A DNA stretch of 64,000 bases from CF-162 sp040882565 (GTDB taxonomy: Bacteria; Chloroflexota; Dehalococcoidia; SM23-28-2; RBG-16-64-32). Position numbers and translations under genes: made by a program. Positions 49,428 to 57,584 of the stretch are shown one piece after another (within the stretch, counting starts at the first letter, position 1; each line of letters opens with the position of its first letter). The notes below the pieces were generated by a model. The model had not been told where the DNA came from. It did no database searches and saw only the letters and a program-made list of their open reading frames with translations. The stretch is taken from NCBI GenBank assembly GCA_040882565.1, contig JBBEAZ010000024.1:62001-126000 (forward strand), given 5' to 3'.

Positions 49428-49931
49428 TTACGCTTGGCGAGCGTCGAACTGCATTCTAGTCGATAGGGCGGTGAGAAAAGAAGAAAGTTGCGTTAGGGAG
49501 ACATGCACGCTCGTCAGTTGTGAATCCTTGGGGTGCGACTCACCTAGTGTGGCCTTGAGTAGCAGTTTCTCCATATCCTCTACCTGCTCGATGTGCGAGT
49601 TGAATGTTTGGGTATCGTCTGCCGGGATGCCAGCTCCTGCGAGCTTTGCGAGGGCTTCCCTTAGATCGCTCATGCGACCGAGAGCGGCGCCATACTGCCG
49701 GTTTCGGACGTGCTCTTGGAGGTTAGTAATGATTCGAACAGCGTTAGTCAGGTCAGTCAGTTGAAGCTGGCGTGCGAGTTGTCGGGTTGTCGCGTAGACG
49801 GTTTCGGCTCTCTTTGCGACAGTATCGGCAGCACTGCGAATCTGCCAGACGGCAACTATCAGCGCGACGGCTGTCGCCCCTATCCCAGCCAATGCGATGA
49901 TGTCACGCCAGCCGTCATTCAGAAATCCCAT
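49428..49931 (-). CDS. Hypothetical single-pass membrane protein
   Basis: A 167-residue protein with an N-terminal membrane helix (IIALAGIGATAVALIVAVWQI, about 9-29) and a long helical cytoplasmic region with coiled-coil spacing (AADTVAKRAETVYATTRQLARQL). ATG 49931 has GGTGA five bases upstream and a TATCAT -10 just above. Longer frames upstream read antisense through a tRNA relic and are spurious. Function unknown; it resembles many small membrane partners in defence loci only in general form. Confidence 0.65.
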   Translation of the reverse strand: MGFLNDGWRDIIALAGIGATAVALIVAVWQIRSAADTVAKRAETVYATTRQLARQLQLTDLTNAVRIITNLQEHVRNRQYGAALGRMSDLREALAKLAGAGIPADDTQTFNSHIEQVEDMEKLLLKATLGESHPKDSQLTSVHVSLTQLSSFLTALSTRMQFDARQA

Positions 49932-50011
49932 TTCACCGTATGATAATGGTTTGTAGGCACCCGTGATCTTGGGCGCACAGCGCTCACAACCTGAGATACG
50001 GACGCACACCG

Positions 50012-50071
50012 CCAGCAGGATTAGGTTTCCTAAACCGGGTGTCGGCGGTTCGAGTCCGTCCCGGGGCACCA
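50012..50071 (+). pseudogene. tRNA 3' relic (anticodon CCT-like, T arm, CCA)
   Basis: TTTCCTAAACC anticodon loop, GGCGGTTCGAGTCCGTC T arm and CCCGGGGCACCA 3' end. The matching 5' acceptor half (GCCCCGGG) is absent upstream, so this is only the 3' portion of a tRNA (Arg-CCT-like). Such fragments are left when elements integrate into tRNA genes. Confidence 0.65.
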
Positions 50072-50120
50072 CAATTTCGTGCCTGTAGCGAAACCCCATC
50101 GACCTACGGTCGGCGCCGGT

Positions 50121-50152
50121 CCGGGCGAGCCCGCGACCCTCGGAGTGGAAGG
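50121..50152 (-). pseudogene. Short tRNA-like relic
   Basis: Minus strand reads CCTTCCACTCCGAGGGTCGCG then GGCTCGCCC, similar to the piece at 53239-53278 and to the anticodon-to-T-arm part of a Gly-type tRNA. Very degenerate. Confidence 0.3.
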
Positions 50153-50264
50153 AATATCTGCCCGCTATAAGTCAAGTTACGTTGATTGTGAGGTTGGTTT
50201 GGTCATACCCATTCGCGTTCATGACGTAGATCTCAGAGAGTTCGGGTCGGACTAGCGCGGCGCT

Positions 50265-50270
50265 TACAAT
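50265..50270 (+). promoter_or_regulatory. -10 element TACAAT of GNAT gene
   Basis: TACAAT nine bases before TTG 50280 with no ribosome site between, another near-leaderless start. Confidence 0.5.
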
Positions 50271-50279
50271 ACCCCTGAC

Positions 50280-50819
50280 TTGGCACCCATTACCTATCGC
50301 CCCTTTGTTCCCGCTGACCTCCCGCGCATCCGCGACATAGATCGCAGCGAGCGCATCGGCGTCCTCTATATCCAGCACGGAACACAGCCAGAGGAACGCC
50401 GCGGCGACTTCGACTCCCCCAACTGGCTCACGGAAGGCGACGGCGAGCACTCTCTTGCGGCCCAGCAAGCGCACGTCGAGGAGTTGCTGGCGTCAGGCGC
50501 TGTTGCCCTCGGCGCTTTCGATGGCGATCGCCTGGCTGGCATCGGCGTTCTTGTCCAGCACCTGCGGCCCGGCGTCGCGCAGCTCGCCTACCTGCACGTG
50601 AGCAACGGCTATCGGGCCAGCGGCATCGGCCAGCGGCTGTCCGAGGACCTCGACCACATCGCCAGGGAAGGCGGCGACAGCGAGATCGTCGTCTCCGCTA
50701 CGCCGTCACAGAACACCGTGCGTTTCTACACGGGCCGCGGCTACCAGCCGATGGCCGAGCCGCTCCCCGAACTCTTCGCGCTGGAGCCGGAGGACATCCA
50801 CCTCCACAAGAAGCTGTAG
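50280..50819 (+). CDS. GNAT family N-acetyltransferase
   Basis: A 179-residue acetyltransferase: ITYRPFVPADLPRIRDID start, AQLAYLHVSNGYRASGIGQRL with the acetyl-CoA motif (GYRASGIG for R/QxxGxG), and FYTGRGYQP near the C terminus. The start is TTG 50280, supported by the -10 just upstream. Substrate unknown. It stands alone between tRNA relics and the decayed cyclase locus. Confidence 0.83.
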   Translation: MAPITYRPFVPADLPRIRDIDRSERIGVLYIQHGTQPEERRGDFDSPNWLTEGDGEHSLAAQQAHVEELLASGAVALGAFDGDRLAGIGVLVQHLRPGVAQLAYLHVSNGYRASGIGQRLSEDLDHIAREGGDSEIVVSATPSQNTVRFYTGRGYQPMAEPLPELFALEPEDIHLHKKL

Positions 50820-50919
50820 CCCGCCGAGGGCGGTATCATCGCAGCGATGAGACAACAAAATGACCCTATTCTTCCGAGAAGTAGGGCCGTAAGCGAGGCA
50901 AGGCCCCGGCGAACGACGG

Positions 50920-51290
50920 TTAACGGGCTGTGATGGGCTCCACGCTGCCGTCGGCCGCGATGCGCGACGCCAGGATGACCGTCGCCCCGAAGAGATCGCC
51001 GTCTTCTTCGATCGGTTCGCCGGCGTTGAGGCCGACGCGGACGTTCAGCGGCTCGCCCTCGCGGTCGGCAAAGGCGCGTTGGAGCCCGTTGGCGTCGCCT
51101 CCTCGGAGCCGTTGACAGTCGCCGGATCCCCCGCCAACGGACGAACCCCCAGGGCTGACGGCCGCGCTCCACCCACCGGCTGACGGTGCGCCGGTCGATC
51201 CCCAGCCTCCGTGCTGCTTCTGAAGCGTTCCCGCCACACTCTCTTCAGGTTTCGATGATTTCTCGTATCTCTGTTCGCTGCATCCGTCAT
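50920..51290 (-). pseudogene. Decayed HTH / adenylate-cyclase-type locus
   Basis: Minus strand. From 51290: EIIET, an in-frame TGA, then RECGGNASEAARRLGIDRRTV and SRWVERG, a Fis-type helix-turn-helix. After a shift, about 51090-50920, reads NVRVGLNAGEPIEEDGDLFG and ATVILASRIAA, the C-terminal part of a class III nucleotide cyclase domain. The catalytic Asp region is missing. Two unrelated coding pieces in broken frames, so a degraded locus. Confidence 0.7.
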
Positions 51291-51413
51291 TCTAAGCACC
51301 TGTGCCATAAGTCGTGAGAGAACAAGAGTTAGTTGACTAATTCTGCGGCCACTCCTATACTTAACCCACTTCGGAAAAGGATCGAGGCTCGCGGGCCGGG
51401 GGAGGGGTTTAAG

Positions 51414-53141
51414 ATGCTCAGGTCGATTTCGCTCGGCGTTCTTGCCGTAGTACTTGTCGTTGTCGCCGCCTACTTGGACGGCGCCGGGGACAGAAGCGAG
51501 GCCGCTCCCGATCCTGACGTTATTCCGGGCCGCTACATTGTCACGCTGACGCCCGGTATCGCCGCTCATGCCTTCGCTCAAGAGACGGGTTCCCGGCTCG
51601 GTTTTCGAGCGGACGTCGTGTATTCCCACGCTCTCAACGGGTTTGCGGCCAACCTGCCAGCTCAGGCGGCGCAAGCCCTTGCCCGCGATTCCGGGGTTCT
51701 CTCCATCGAACCAGACCGCATCGCCCGCGTCACCGATCAGATTCTGCCAACGGGCATCGACCGCATCGACGTAGACGAAAATAGCACTGCGGGAATCGCC
51801 GGCGACGGTGGTGCTATGGACGTTGATATCGCCATCATCGACACAGGCATCGACGTCGATCACCCGGACCTGAACGTGGTTGGTGGCGCTCGATTCTCCG
51901 GGTCGGGGTTCGCCATCTTCTGGACTTGCGACAATGGCAGCGGCTCGTTTGACGACGATAATGCGCACGGCACCCACGTCGCCGGCACCGCGGCTGCCAG
52001 GGACAACTCCGTGGGAGTAGTGGGAGTGGCGCCCGGCGCCCGCCTGCACGCGGTCAAGGTGCTGACATCGGGGGGCACAGGTGCCTACTCGTGCATCATT
52101 ATGGGGATCGACTGGGTGACCGCGCGAGCCGACACGATCGATGTCGCGAACATGAGCCTCGGCGGCGGCAGCAGCAGCGCCCTCTGCAACGCCATCCAGA
52201 ACTCGGTCAACGCCGGAGTCGTCTATGCCGTCGCCGCGGGCAATGAGATCGTAGACGCTGAAACCCGCAGCCCCGCGAACTGCGCCCCTGTGGTGACGGT
52301 GTCAGCTATCGCCGACTTTGACGGAAAGCCGGGAGGTCTGCAGGACGAGACGATCGCGTTCTCATCCTGCACGGAGACCGAAGACGACTCGTTTGCCTGT
52401 TTCAGTAACTTCGGTTCGACCATCGAGGTGGCGGCGCCGGGAGTGAAGATCCTGTCCACGCTCCCGGGCGGCGGCACCGGGACCGGCTCAGGTACAAGCA
52501 TGGCCAGTCCCCATGTGGCAGGGGCGATCGCCCTGTACAAGGTCGCGAACCCCGCTTACAACACCAGTCATGGTCCCACCGTCATCGCCGACATGACCGC
52601 GGACGGCTGGACGGTCCCGCAGGACAGCCCCTGTGGCTTTGACGGTGACCCGGACAGCTACCCTGAGCCGCTGATCTACGGCGGCTCAAGCTGCCTCGGT
52701 GGCGCGACACCCACGCCCTCGCCGACTCCATCGCCCACGCCGACACCCACGGCGTCACCCGAGCCCACGCCGACGCCAACACCTACCGCGTCACCGGCAC
52801 CCACACCAACACCGACGCCGGCGCCGGACGGAACGATGCACGTGGCAAGCCTCAGCGGCATAAGCATCAGCCAGGGTTCAACCTGGGTCGCGCAGGTAAC
52901 GATAACGGTCCACGATTCAGCCAACAACCCGGTGGCCGATGCAACTGTTTTCGGATCCTGGAGCCTGGGCTCGCCGTCCTCCGGCAACTGCACGACGAAC
53001 GGCGCCGGGCAATGTACGCTCACTAGCGGCAGCATCCCTAAACGGAATTCGTCCGTCACGTTTACCGTCACAAACGTCACGTACACGACACTCGTCTACG
53101 ATCCGAGTGGAACAACTTCAATAACCATCGCCAAGCCGTAG
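51414..53141 (+). CDS. Secreted subtilisin-like serine peptidase (S8)
   Basis: A 575-residue exported protease. Signal-anchor SISLGVLAVVLVVVAAYLDG; an I9-type propeptide (PGRYIVTLTPGIAAHAFAQET...LNGFAANLPAQAAQAL); the S8 triad: Asp in IIDTGIDVDHPDL, His in AHGTHVAGTAA, Ser in GTSMASPHVAGA. Then a Pro-Thr-Ser linker of about 45 residues (TPTPSPTP repeats) and a C-terminal immunoglobulin-like domain (ISQGSTWVAQVTITVHDSANNPV). Start ATG 51414 with GGGGGAGG about 12 bases upstream. Likely released or cell-wall linked, degrading external protein. Confidence 0.92.
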   Translation: MLRSISLGVLAVVLVVVAAYLDGAGDRSEAAPDPDVIPGRYIVTLTPGIAAHAFAQETGSRLGFRADVVYSHALNGFAANLPAQAAQALARDSGVLSIEPDRIARVTDQILPTGIDRIDVDENSTAGIAGDGGAMDVDIAIIDTGIDVDHPDLNVVGGARFSGSGFAIFWTCDNGSGSFDDDNAHGTHVAGTAAARDNSVGVVGVAPGARLHAVKVLTSGGTGAYSCIIMGIDWVTARADTIDVANMSLGGGSSSALCNAIQNSVNAGVVYAVAAGNEIVDAETRSPANCAPVVTVSAIADFDGKPGGLQDETIAFSSCTETEDDSFACFSNFGSTIEVAAPGVKILSTLPGGGTGTGSGTSMASPHVAGAIALYKVANPAYNTSHGPTVIADMTADGWTVPQDSPCGFDGDPDSYPEPLIYGGSSCLGGATPTPSPTPSPTPTPTASPEPTPTPTPTASPAPTPTPTPAPDGTMHVASLSGISISQGSTWVAQVTITVHDSANNPVADATVFGSWSLGSPSSGNCTTNGAGQCTLTSGSIPKRNSSVTFTVTNVTYTTLVYDPSGTTSITIAKP

Positions 53142-53978
53142 ACAGCGGGACTTGGATTCGGGGCGGACTTCGGTCAGGGGCTTGGGGTGCTTCAGCCGAA
53201 ATCGTATCTGGAGCGGGAGAGGGGCTCGCCCTACAGGTCCCGCCGCGGCGGAAACCCGCGACCCTCTGCTTGGAAGGCTCGGACCTGGAAAAAGCGCCGA
53301 AAATGAGGATTTCAGATACGAAATTGCGACCAAGATGCCACACTCAGCGGGGTGGTAGCAGCGGTGTGCCCCTACCGAGGAGACTCACGCTATTTCGTTG
53401 TATTTGTCCTCCATTTCGTTCGAATTCGCAGGTGGATTCTAACATGCGCTAAAAGGACCCTTGCGCCAATCATGGCATCACGAACAGCCCGGCGCGTCCC
53501 GACTCCACCTGCGATTCATCTTGCGTCCGGGCTAGGCCGACCGTGCTAGCGCGACAAGCCCGCTGAGCGATTTGCACCGATCCTCGAAGAGTTCGCTAGT
53601 GGACGTTCGTGCGATCCCGCGCGCCGAGAGTTTCGCTTGAAGGTAACATCCGCCAATACACCGGTGCCAACGGTTCCGGCGTGCAGTTGTTGATCACCGA
53701 CCAGCTTCGTTGGGCTGGTCGTGATGTTCGTGGTAGAGAGCGCGAACTGCACGATGCTCGACCCGTCCATGGCCTGGAAGTAGCAGCCAATCGCGGGGAG
53801 AGGTGGTACAGGGGCCCGTCGTGGCGCCGGTCAGAGGGCCGGCCCGCTGCCAGTTAGAATACTTCGCGCAACACAAAGCAAGTAGGCCACAAGCAATGGT
53901 TGTAGCAGGCCAGCCGTTCCGGCTCGATCGCGGCTCAGTGCGACCGGTAGAAGGCTGCCCCCCGCTCCCCCACCATGT
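53142..53978. other. Gene-poor region with relics
   Basis: About 840 bases without an intact gene. It holds a degenerate tRNA-Gly-like piece on the minus strand (53239-53278, CCTTCCAAGCAGAGGGTCGCG with no proper T arm) and a coding relic on the minus strand (about 53638-53800: GSSIVQFALSTTNITTSPTKL and VGDQQLHAGTVGTGVLADVTF), resembling a secreted-protein beta domain. The rest is without signal. Confidence 0.5.
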
Positions 53979-55049
53979 CTACTTCTCCAGCAAGAACAGT
54001 TGATGGTAGGGATGCTCGACGGGAAGCTTCTCGAAGTGAGAGAAGCCGGCCTCCCGCGCCAGCTCCCGGGCTGTTCCCTCCCCCACTACGTTGCCCAGCC
54101 CCTCGCCACCGTGGGCTAGCGAGACTGTCATGCAGTGCATAACGCTGGTGGCGTAGAGGAGTCGCCCCATGGGGTTGATGTTGTCCTCAAGGCGGTCGGA
54201 CGCGTTGGCCTCCGACCACAGGAAGGCGCCGTCGGGTTTGAGGGCCCGGCAGACGCCGGCCAGGGCACCGCGCGGGTTGGCCATGTCGTGGATGCAGTTG
54301 AAGGCGATGATGAGATCGAAGTGGCCCTTGTGGGGGATATCCTCCGCCGCCGTGAACTCGAACGATACCCGTTCGCCGAGGTCGGCATTGGCGGCGTGTC
54401 GCCGTGCCCGGCGGATAGACTCCTCATCGATGTCATAGCCAACAAAGCGTGAGTTGAGGTAGGCCTTGGCGAAGGGGATGAGGGCCTGACCGGCGCCGCA
54501 GCCGACTTCCGCGACGTCCGCCCCGGCCTTGACCCTCTCGAACACCTCTCCAAGGGCCGGGAGCCACTGGGTCGCCACCGCGCTCTCGTAGCCGGGCGCG
54601 AAGAGGCGTTGGATGGCCTCGACGATCTCGGGTCCAAACTCGGCAAAGGCGATGCCGCCACCGTTCTTGAAAGCTTCCATCAGTCTCGGCAGTTGCCGGA
54701 CGCACGCTTGGGCGTAGAGGAAACCACCGCCCATGAAGCGGGGACTATCATCGTCTGCCAGCACCGCCACCTGTTCAGGACTGAGCCGGAAGGTGTGATC
54801 CCGAGGATTGTAGTCGATATATTCCGATGCGGCCATGGCGGCGGCCCACTCGCGTATGTAGCGCTCGTTCAGGCCGGTGCGGTCCGCCAGGTCCTGCGAG
54901 GTCATTGGCACGCCGTCAGCCAGCGCCCGGAAGATGCCCAGCCGGTCGCCGATGTAGGCGAGCGCGATGATGTGGGCGCCGCCCCAGTCCTGGAGCACGC
55001 GGGTGGCAAACTGGGCGACCTTGCCAGGATCTGCGGATCGCTGTGACAC
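53979..55049 (-). CDS. SAM-dependent methyltransferase with N-terminal winged helix
   Basis: A 356-residue protein. Residues 1-110 form a winged-helix domain (LGIFRALADGVPMTSQDLADRTGLNERYIREW), then a methyltransferase domain: VAEVGCGAGQALIPFA (motif I), FVGYDIDEES (motif II), FDLIIAFNCIHDMANPRGAL (motif IV region). It resembles Rv2258c-type proteins. The start GTG 55049 lies 22 bases after the SsuD-like gene. Third gene of the minus operon from 57067; may methylate a product of the two oxygenases, which is inference. Confidence 0.85.
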   Translation of the reverse strand: MSQRSADPGKVAQFATRVLQDWGGAHIIALAYIGDRLGIFRALADGVPMTSQDLADRTGLNERYIREWAAAMAASEYIDYNPRDHTFRLSPEQVAVLADDDSPRFMGGGFLYAQACVRQLPRLMEAFKNGGGIAFAEFGPEIVEAIQRLFAPGYESAVATQWLPALGEVFERVKAGADVAEVGCGAGQALIPFAKAYLNSRFVGYDIDEESIRRARRHAANADLGERVSFEFTAAEDIPHKGHFDLIIAFNCIHDMANPRGALAGVCRALKPDGAFLWSEANASDRLEDNINPMGRLLYATSVMHCMTVSLAHGGEGLGNVVGEGTARELAREAGFSHFEKLPVEHPYHQLFLLEK

Positions 55050-55071
55050 GGGACCGTTATGCCAGGCGGCC

Positions 55072-56223
55072 TTAGCGGGGCGTCCCGGCAGTCGCTGGCT
55101 GGCGCTCGATCCTGTCCGCGAAGTAGGGCATGACCAGGCGCCCGAAGCGCTCCGCCTCCTCGTCGTGGGGATAGCCGGAGAGGCAGAACTCCGTGCAGCC
55201 AAGGTCGATGAATTCCTGGATGGTCTCGGCTACCTGCTCCGGGTTGCCCACGATGGCGACGCCGGCGCCTGGCCGCACAGTGGCGACGCCGCTCCAGAGG
55301 TGCTTGCCAATCCGGAGGTCTTCAGTCTGCGCCAGCTCCTTCATCCTAGTGTTCGCCTGCGACTCCCTCCACATATTTTGAACGACGTCCTTTAGCAATT
55401 GAGGCGCACCGGCGATGAGGGCGTCGGCGTCCCGCCACGCCTTTTCCTCCGTCTCGCGGACCAGCACCTGGAGTCGCATGCCGAAAGCGAGGTCGTCCCC
55501 GCGGCCGTACTTTGCGGCAACGCGCTTCACTTCGGCGACCTCTTCGGCGATCCGCTCGGGAGTGTCGCCCCAGAAGAGGTAGACGTCGGCGTGCCTGGCG
55601 CCGACCTCTCTGGCGGCGGGCGAGATACCGCCGATGTAGAAGCGCGGATGGGGCTTCTGGTAGGGACGGGGCTGGACGACGGCGTTCTCCACCTGGTAGT
55701 ACTTGCCTTTGTGGGTCACGGGCCCGTCTTCAGTCCAGAGCCGCTTCATCAGCGTCACCGTCTCGTCCATGACTTCGTAGCGCTCGTCGTGTTCGTAGAA
55801 GAGGCCTTCGGCGGCCTGCTCGGCGCCGCCGGGCCCGGCGATGAGGTTGATACAGACGCGCCCCTGGGTGAGCTGGTCGAAGGTGGTGAACATCTTGGCC
55901 ATGAGCGTGGGCAGCATGTAGCCGGCGCGCACCGCCACCAGCGGCTTCAGGCGCTCCGTGCGGGCCGCGACCATGGCGCAGGCGATCCAGGCCTCGTAGC
56001 ACATGGTCTGGACGGGAACGAGGGCGTACTCGAAGCCGGCGCTCTCGGCCGCCTGCGCGACCTTTGTGAAGTGGTCCAGGCTGGGCGGGATGTTTGCGGC
56101 GCCATCGCCGAACGCCCTCGTGTCACCAGCGGTCGGGATGAACCAGCCGAAGCGAAGGCGGCCGTTGTCCTTTGTTCCCGTGTCGTCTACCGATGGGTGA
56201 ACCATAGCTCCACGTTCAGCCAT
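55072..56223 (-). CDS. LLM class flavin-dependent monooxygenase (SsuD-like)
   Basis: A 383-residue TIM-barrel FMNH2-dependent enzyme: LRFGWFIPTAGDTRAFG near the start, FEYALVPVQTMCYEAWIACAMVAARTERL, AVRAGYMLPTLMAKMFTTFDQLTQGRVCINLIAGPGG (SsuD-typical), PHPRFYIGGISPAAREVGARHADVYLFWGDTPE. It matches alkanesulfonate monooxygenase-type enzymes, which release sulfite. Start ATG 56223, 14 bases after the TauD gene. A separate NADH:FMN reductase is not in the window. Confidence 0.9.
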   Translation of the reverse strand: MAERGAMVHPSVDDTGTKDNGRLRFGWFIPTAGDTRAFGDGAANIPPSLDHFTKVAQAAESAGFEYALVPVQTMCYEAWIACAMVAARTERLKPLVAVRAGYMLPTLMAKMFTTFDQLTQGRVCINLIAGPGGAEQAAEGLFYEHDERYEVMDETVTLMKRLWTEDGPVTHKGKYYQVENAVVQPRPYQKPHPRFYIGGISPAAREVGARHADVYLFWGDTPERIAEEVAEVKRVAAKYGRGDDLAFGMRLQVLVRETEEKAWRDADALIAGAPQLLKDVVQNMWRESQANTRMKELAQTEDLRIGKHLWSGVATVRPGAGVAIVGNPEQVAETIQEFIDLGCTEFCLSGYPHDEEAERFGRLVMPYFADRIERQPATAGTPR

Positions 56224-56236
56224 AAGAGCTGACCGG

Positions 56237-57067
56237 TCAGCCGGCCAGGTAGGGGCGCTCGCCCACGGTGGTGACGCGGTAGCCGGTGCGAGTCTCGGGG
56301 AAGTAGTCCCAACTGGCGTAATGCTGGACGCAGCGGTTGTCCCATAGCGCCACAGAGTTCTCCTCCCAGCGGAAGCGCACCTGGCACTCGACCTCGTACG
56401 CGACGTGGTCAAACAGCATCTTGAGGATCGCGTCACTCTCCCGTCTGGTGACGCCTTTGATGCGGGTGGTGAACCCGGAATTTATGTATAGCGCCCGCCG
56501 ACCGGTCAACGGGTGGGTGCGCACCGCGGGATGAATGGCCGAGGGGGTCTTCGTGTCGTTCATGCTATAGCGTCCGCCGTACACCTGATCCGAGGTGTGG
56601 ATAGCCTGGCGGGCAGAGAGGAATTCCTTCATCGGGTCTGAGAGCAGGTCGTAGGCGGCGTACATGCTGGACCAGAGCGTGTCGCCGCCGACCGAAGGGA
56701 TAACCTCGACTCGCAGCATAGACAGCGCTGGTGGTTGCTCCTCGCAAGAGACATCGGTGTGCCAGGTTTCCCCCGCCGTGTACTTTGAGTCGGCGTCGGT
56801 GTGAACCAGCAGCACCTCAGGGTAGCCCTCTGGGCCCTTCGCTGCCGGGTGTACGTGCAGGGTACCCAAGCGCCGGCCAAGTTCCACCTGCTGATCCAGC
56901 GTCATCGCCTGATCACGGAAGAATAGTACGCCCCGTTCGGCTGCCAACTGCCTGATCTCCTCGATAGCCGCGTCGTCCAGATCGAGCAGGCGCAAGCCTC
57001 GCAGTTCGGTGCCGATGTGGTGGTTATAGTCAATGCGTTCAACACGAGTCAGGATGCCCGTCGTCAT
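56237..57067 (-). CDS. TauD/TfdA family 2-oxoglutarate-dependent dioxygenase
   Basis: A 276-residue Fe(II) dioxygenase. WHTDVSCEEQPPALSML carries the HxD of the facial triad; ALWDNRCVQHYASWDY carries the distal His (and the R of the oxoglutarate site follows in RTGYRVTT). IHPAVRTHPLTGRRALYIN is family-typical. It probably hydroxylates a sulfonate or similar compound such as taurine. Start ATG 57067 with AGGAGG six bases upstream. First gene of the three-gene operon, behind the palindromic operator at 57134. Confidence 0.92.
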   Translation of the reverse strand: MTTGILTRVERIDYNHHIGTELRGLRLLDLDDAAIEEIRQLAAERGVLFFRDQAMTLDQQVELGRRLGTLHVHPAAKGPEGYPEVLLVHTDADSKYTAGETWHTDVSCEEQPPALSMLRVEVIPSVGGDTLWSSMYAAYDLLSDPMKEFLSARQAIHTSDQVYGGRYSMNDTKTPSAIHPAVRTHPLTGRRALYINSGFTTRIKGVTRRESDAILKMLFDHVAYEVECQVRFRWEENSVALWDNRCVQHYASWDYFPETRTGYRVTTVGERPYLAG

Positions 57068-57584
57068 TTCAACCTCCTTAGGGAAACTCCGCGATGCGGA
57101 CGGTATCACACAGGTGCGCAGGTGTCCAGCGAATGTACTCGTTCGGTACATATCCCACAGTCTTTGCCCTCCGGCGCCGGACTCGAGAAGTACGACTCTA
57201 TGCGAGACAATCCTCCGCTGTTCCGACATGGCCCAGAGATCGCTTGGCAGCGGGGCCGCTGGCGGGCCGTAGGCCTTCAAGTCCGCACGCGTCCAAGACG
57301 CCAAACCAAACGCCCTGGGCGAGTCGATGCGGGCCGATATACGGGCTTGCGTTGGGGGAGCGGATTGAGTTTTGGTTAAGGGCTAGACACCACTGGCGAA
57401 GAGCATCTGTTTCGTAGGTGGCACCGGCCGGCTGGCCGTCTCGGCTGGGTAACGCTTCCGAAGGGTTAACGTCTACCTCTACATGCAAGCATCAACGGGT
57501 TATTCTCCGCGGGTCAGGCCACCAGCGTTCCATGGGCGCAACCAGCACGACCCGATATTCCAGCTGAAGGGCAATCTTTAACTA
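57068..57584. other. Divergent control region, TauD operon and GGDEF-EAL gene
   Basis: About 517 bases with no gene. The operator at 57134-57150 is described separately. A possible promoter reading minus is TGGACA and GATACC about 15 bases apart, in 57090-57125. The rest holds nothing recognised. Confidence 0.4.
57134..57150. promoter_or_regulatory. TGTAC-N7-GTACA operator-like palindrome
   Basis: TGTAC (57134-57138) and GTACA (57146-57150) with seven bases between, 67 bases upstream of the TauD start. The size and symmetry suit a TetR-type repressor; no such gene is in the window. Confidence 0.5.

Noticed and set aside
49932..50099. N-terminal extension of the membrane gene through VVPRDGLEPPTPGLGN
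   Set aside because: This is the antisense translation of a tRNA 3' end, a common false ORF.
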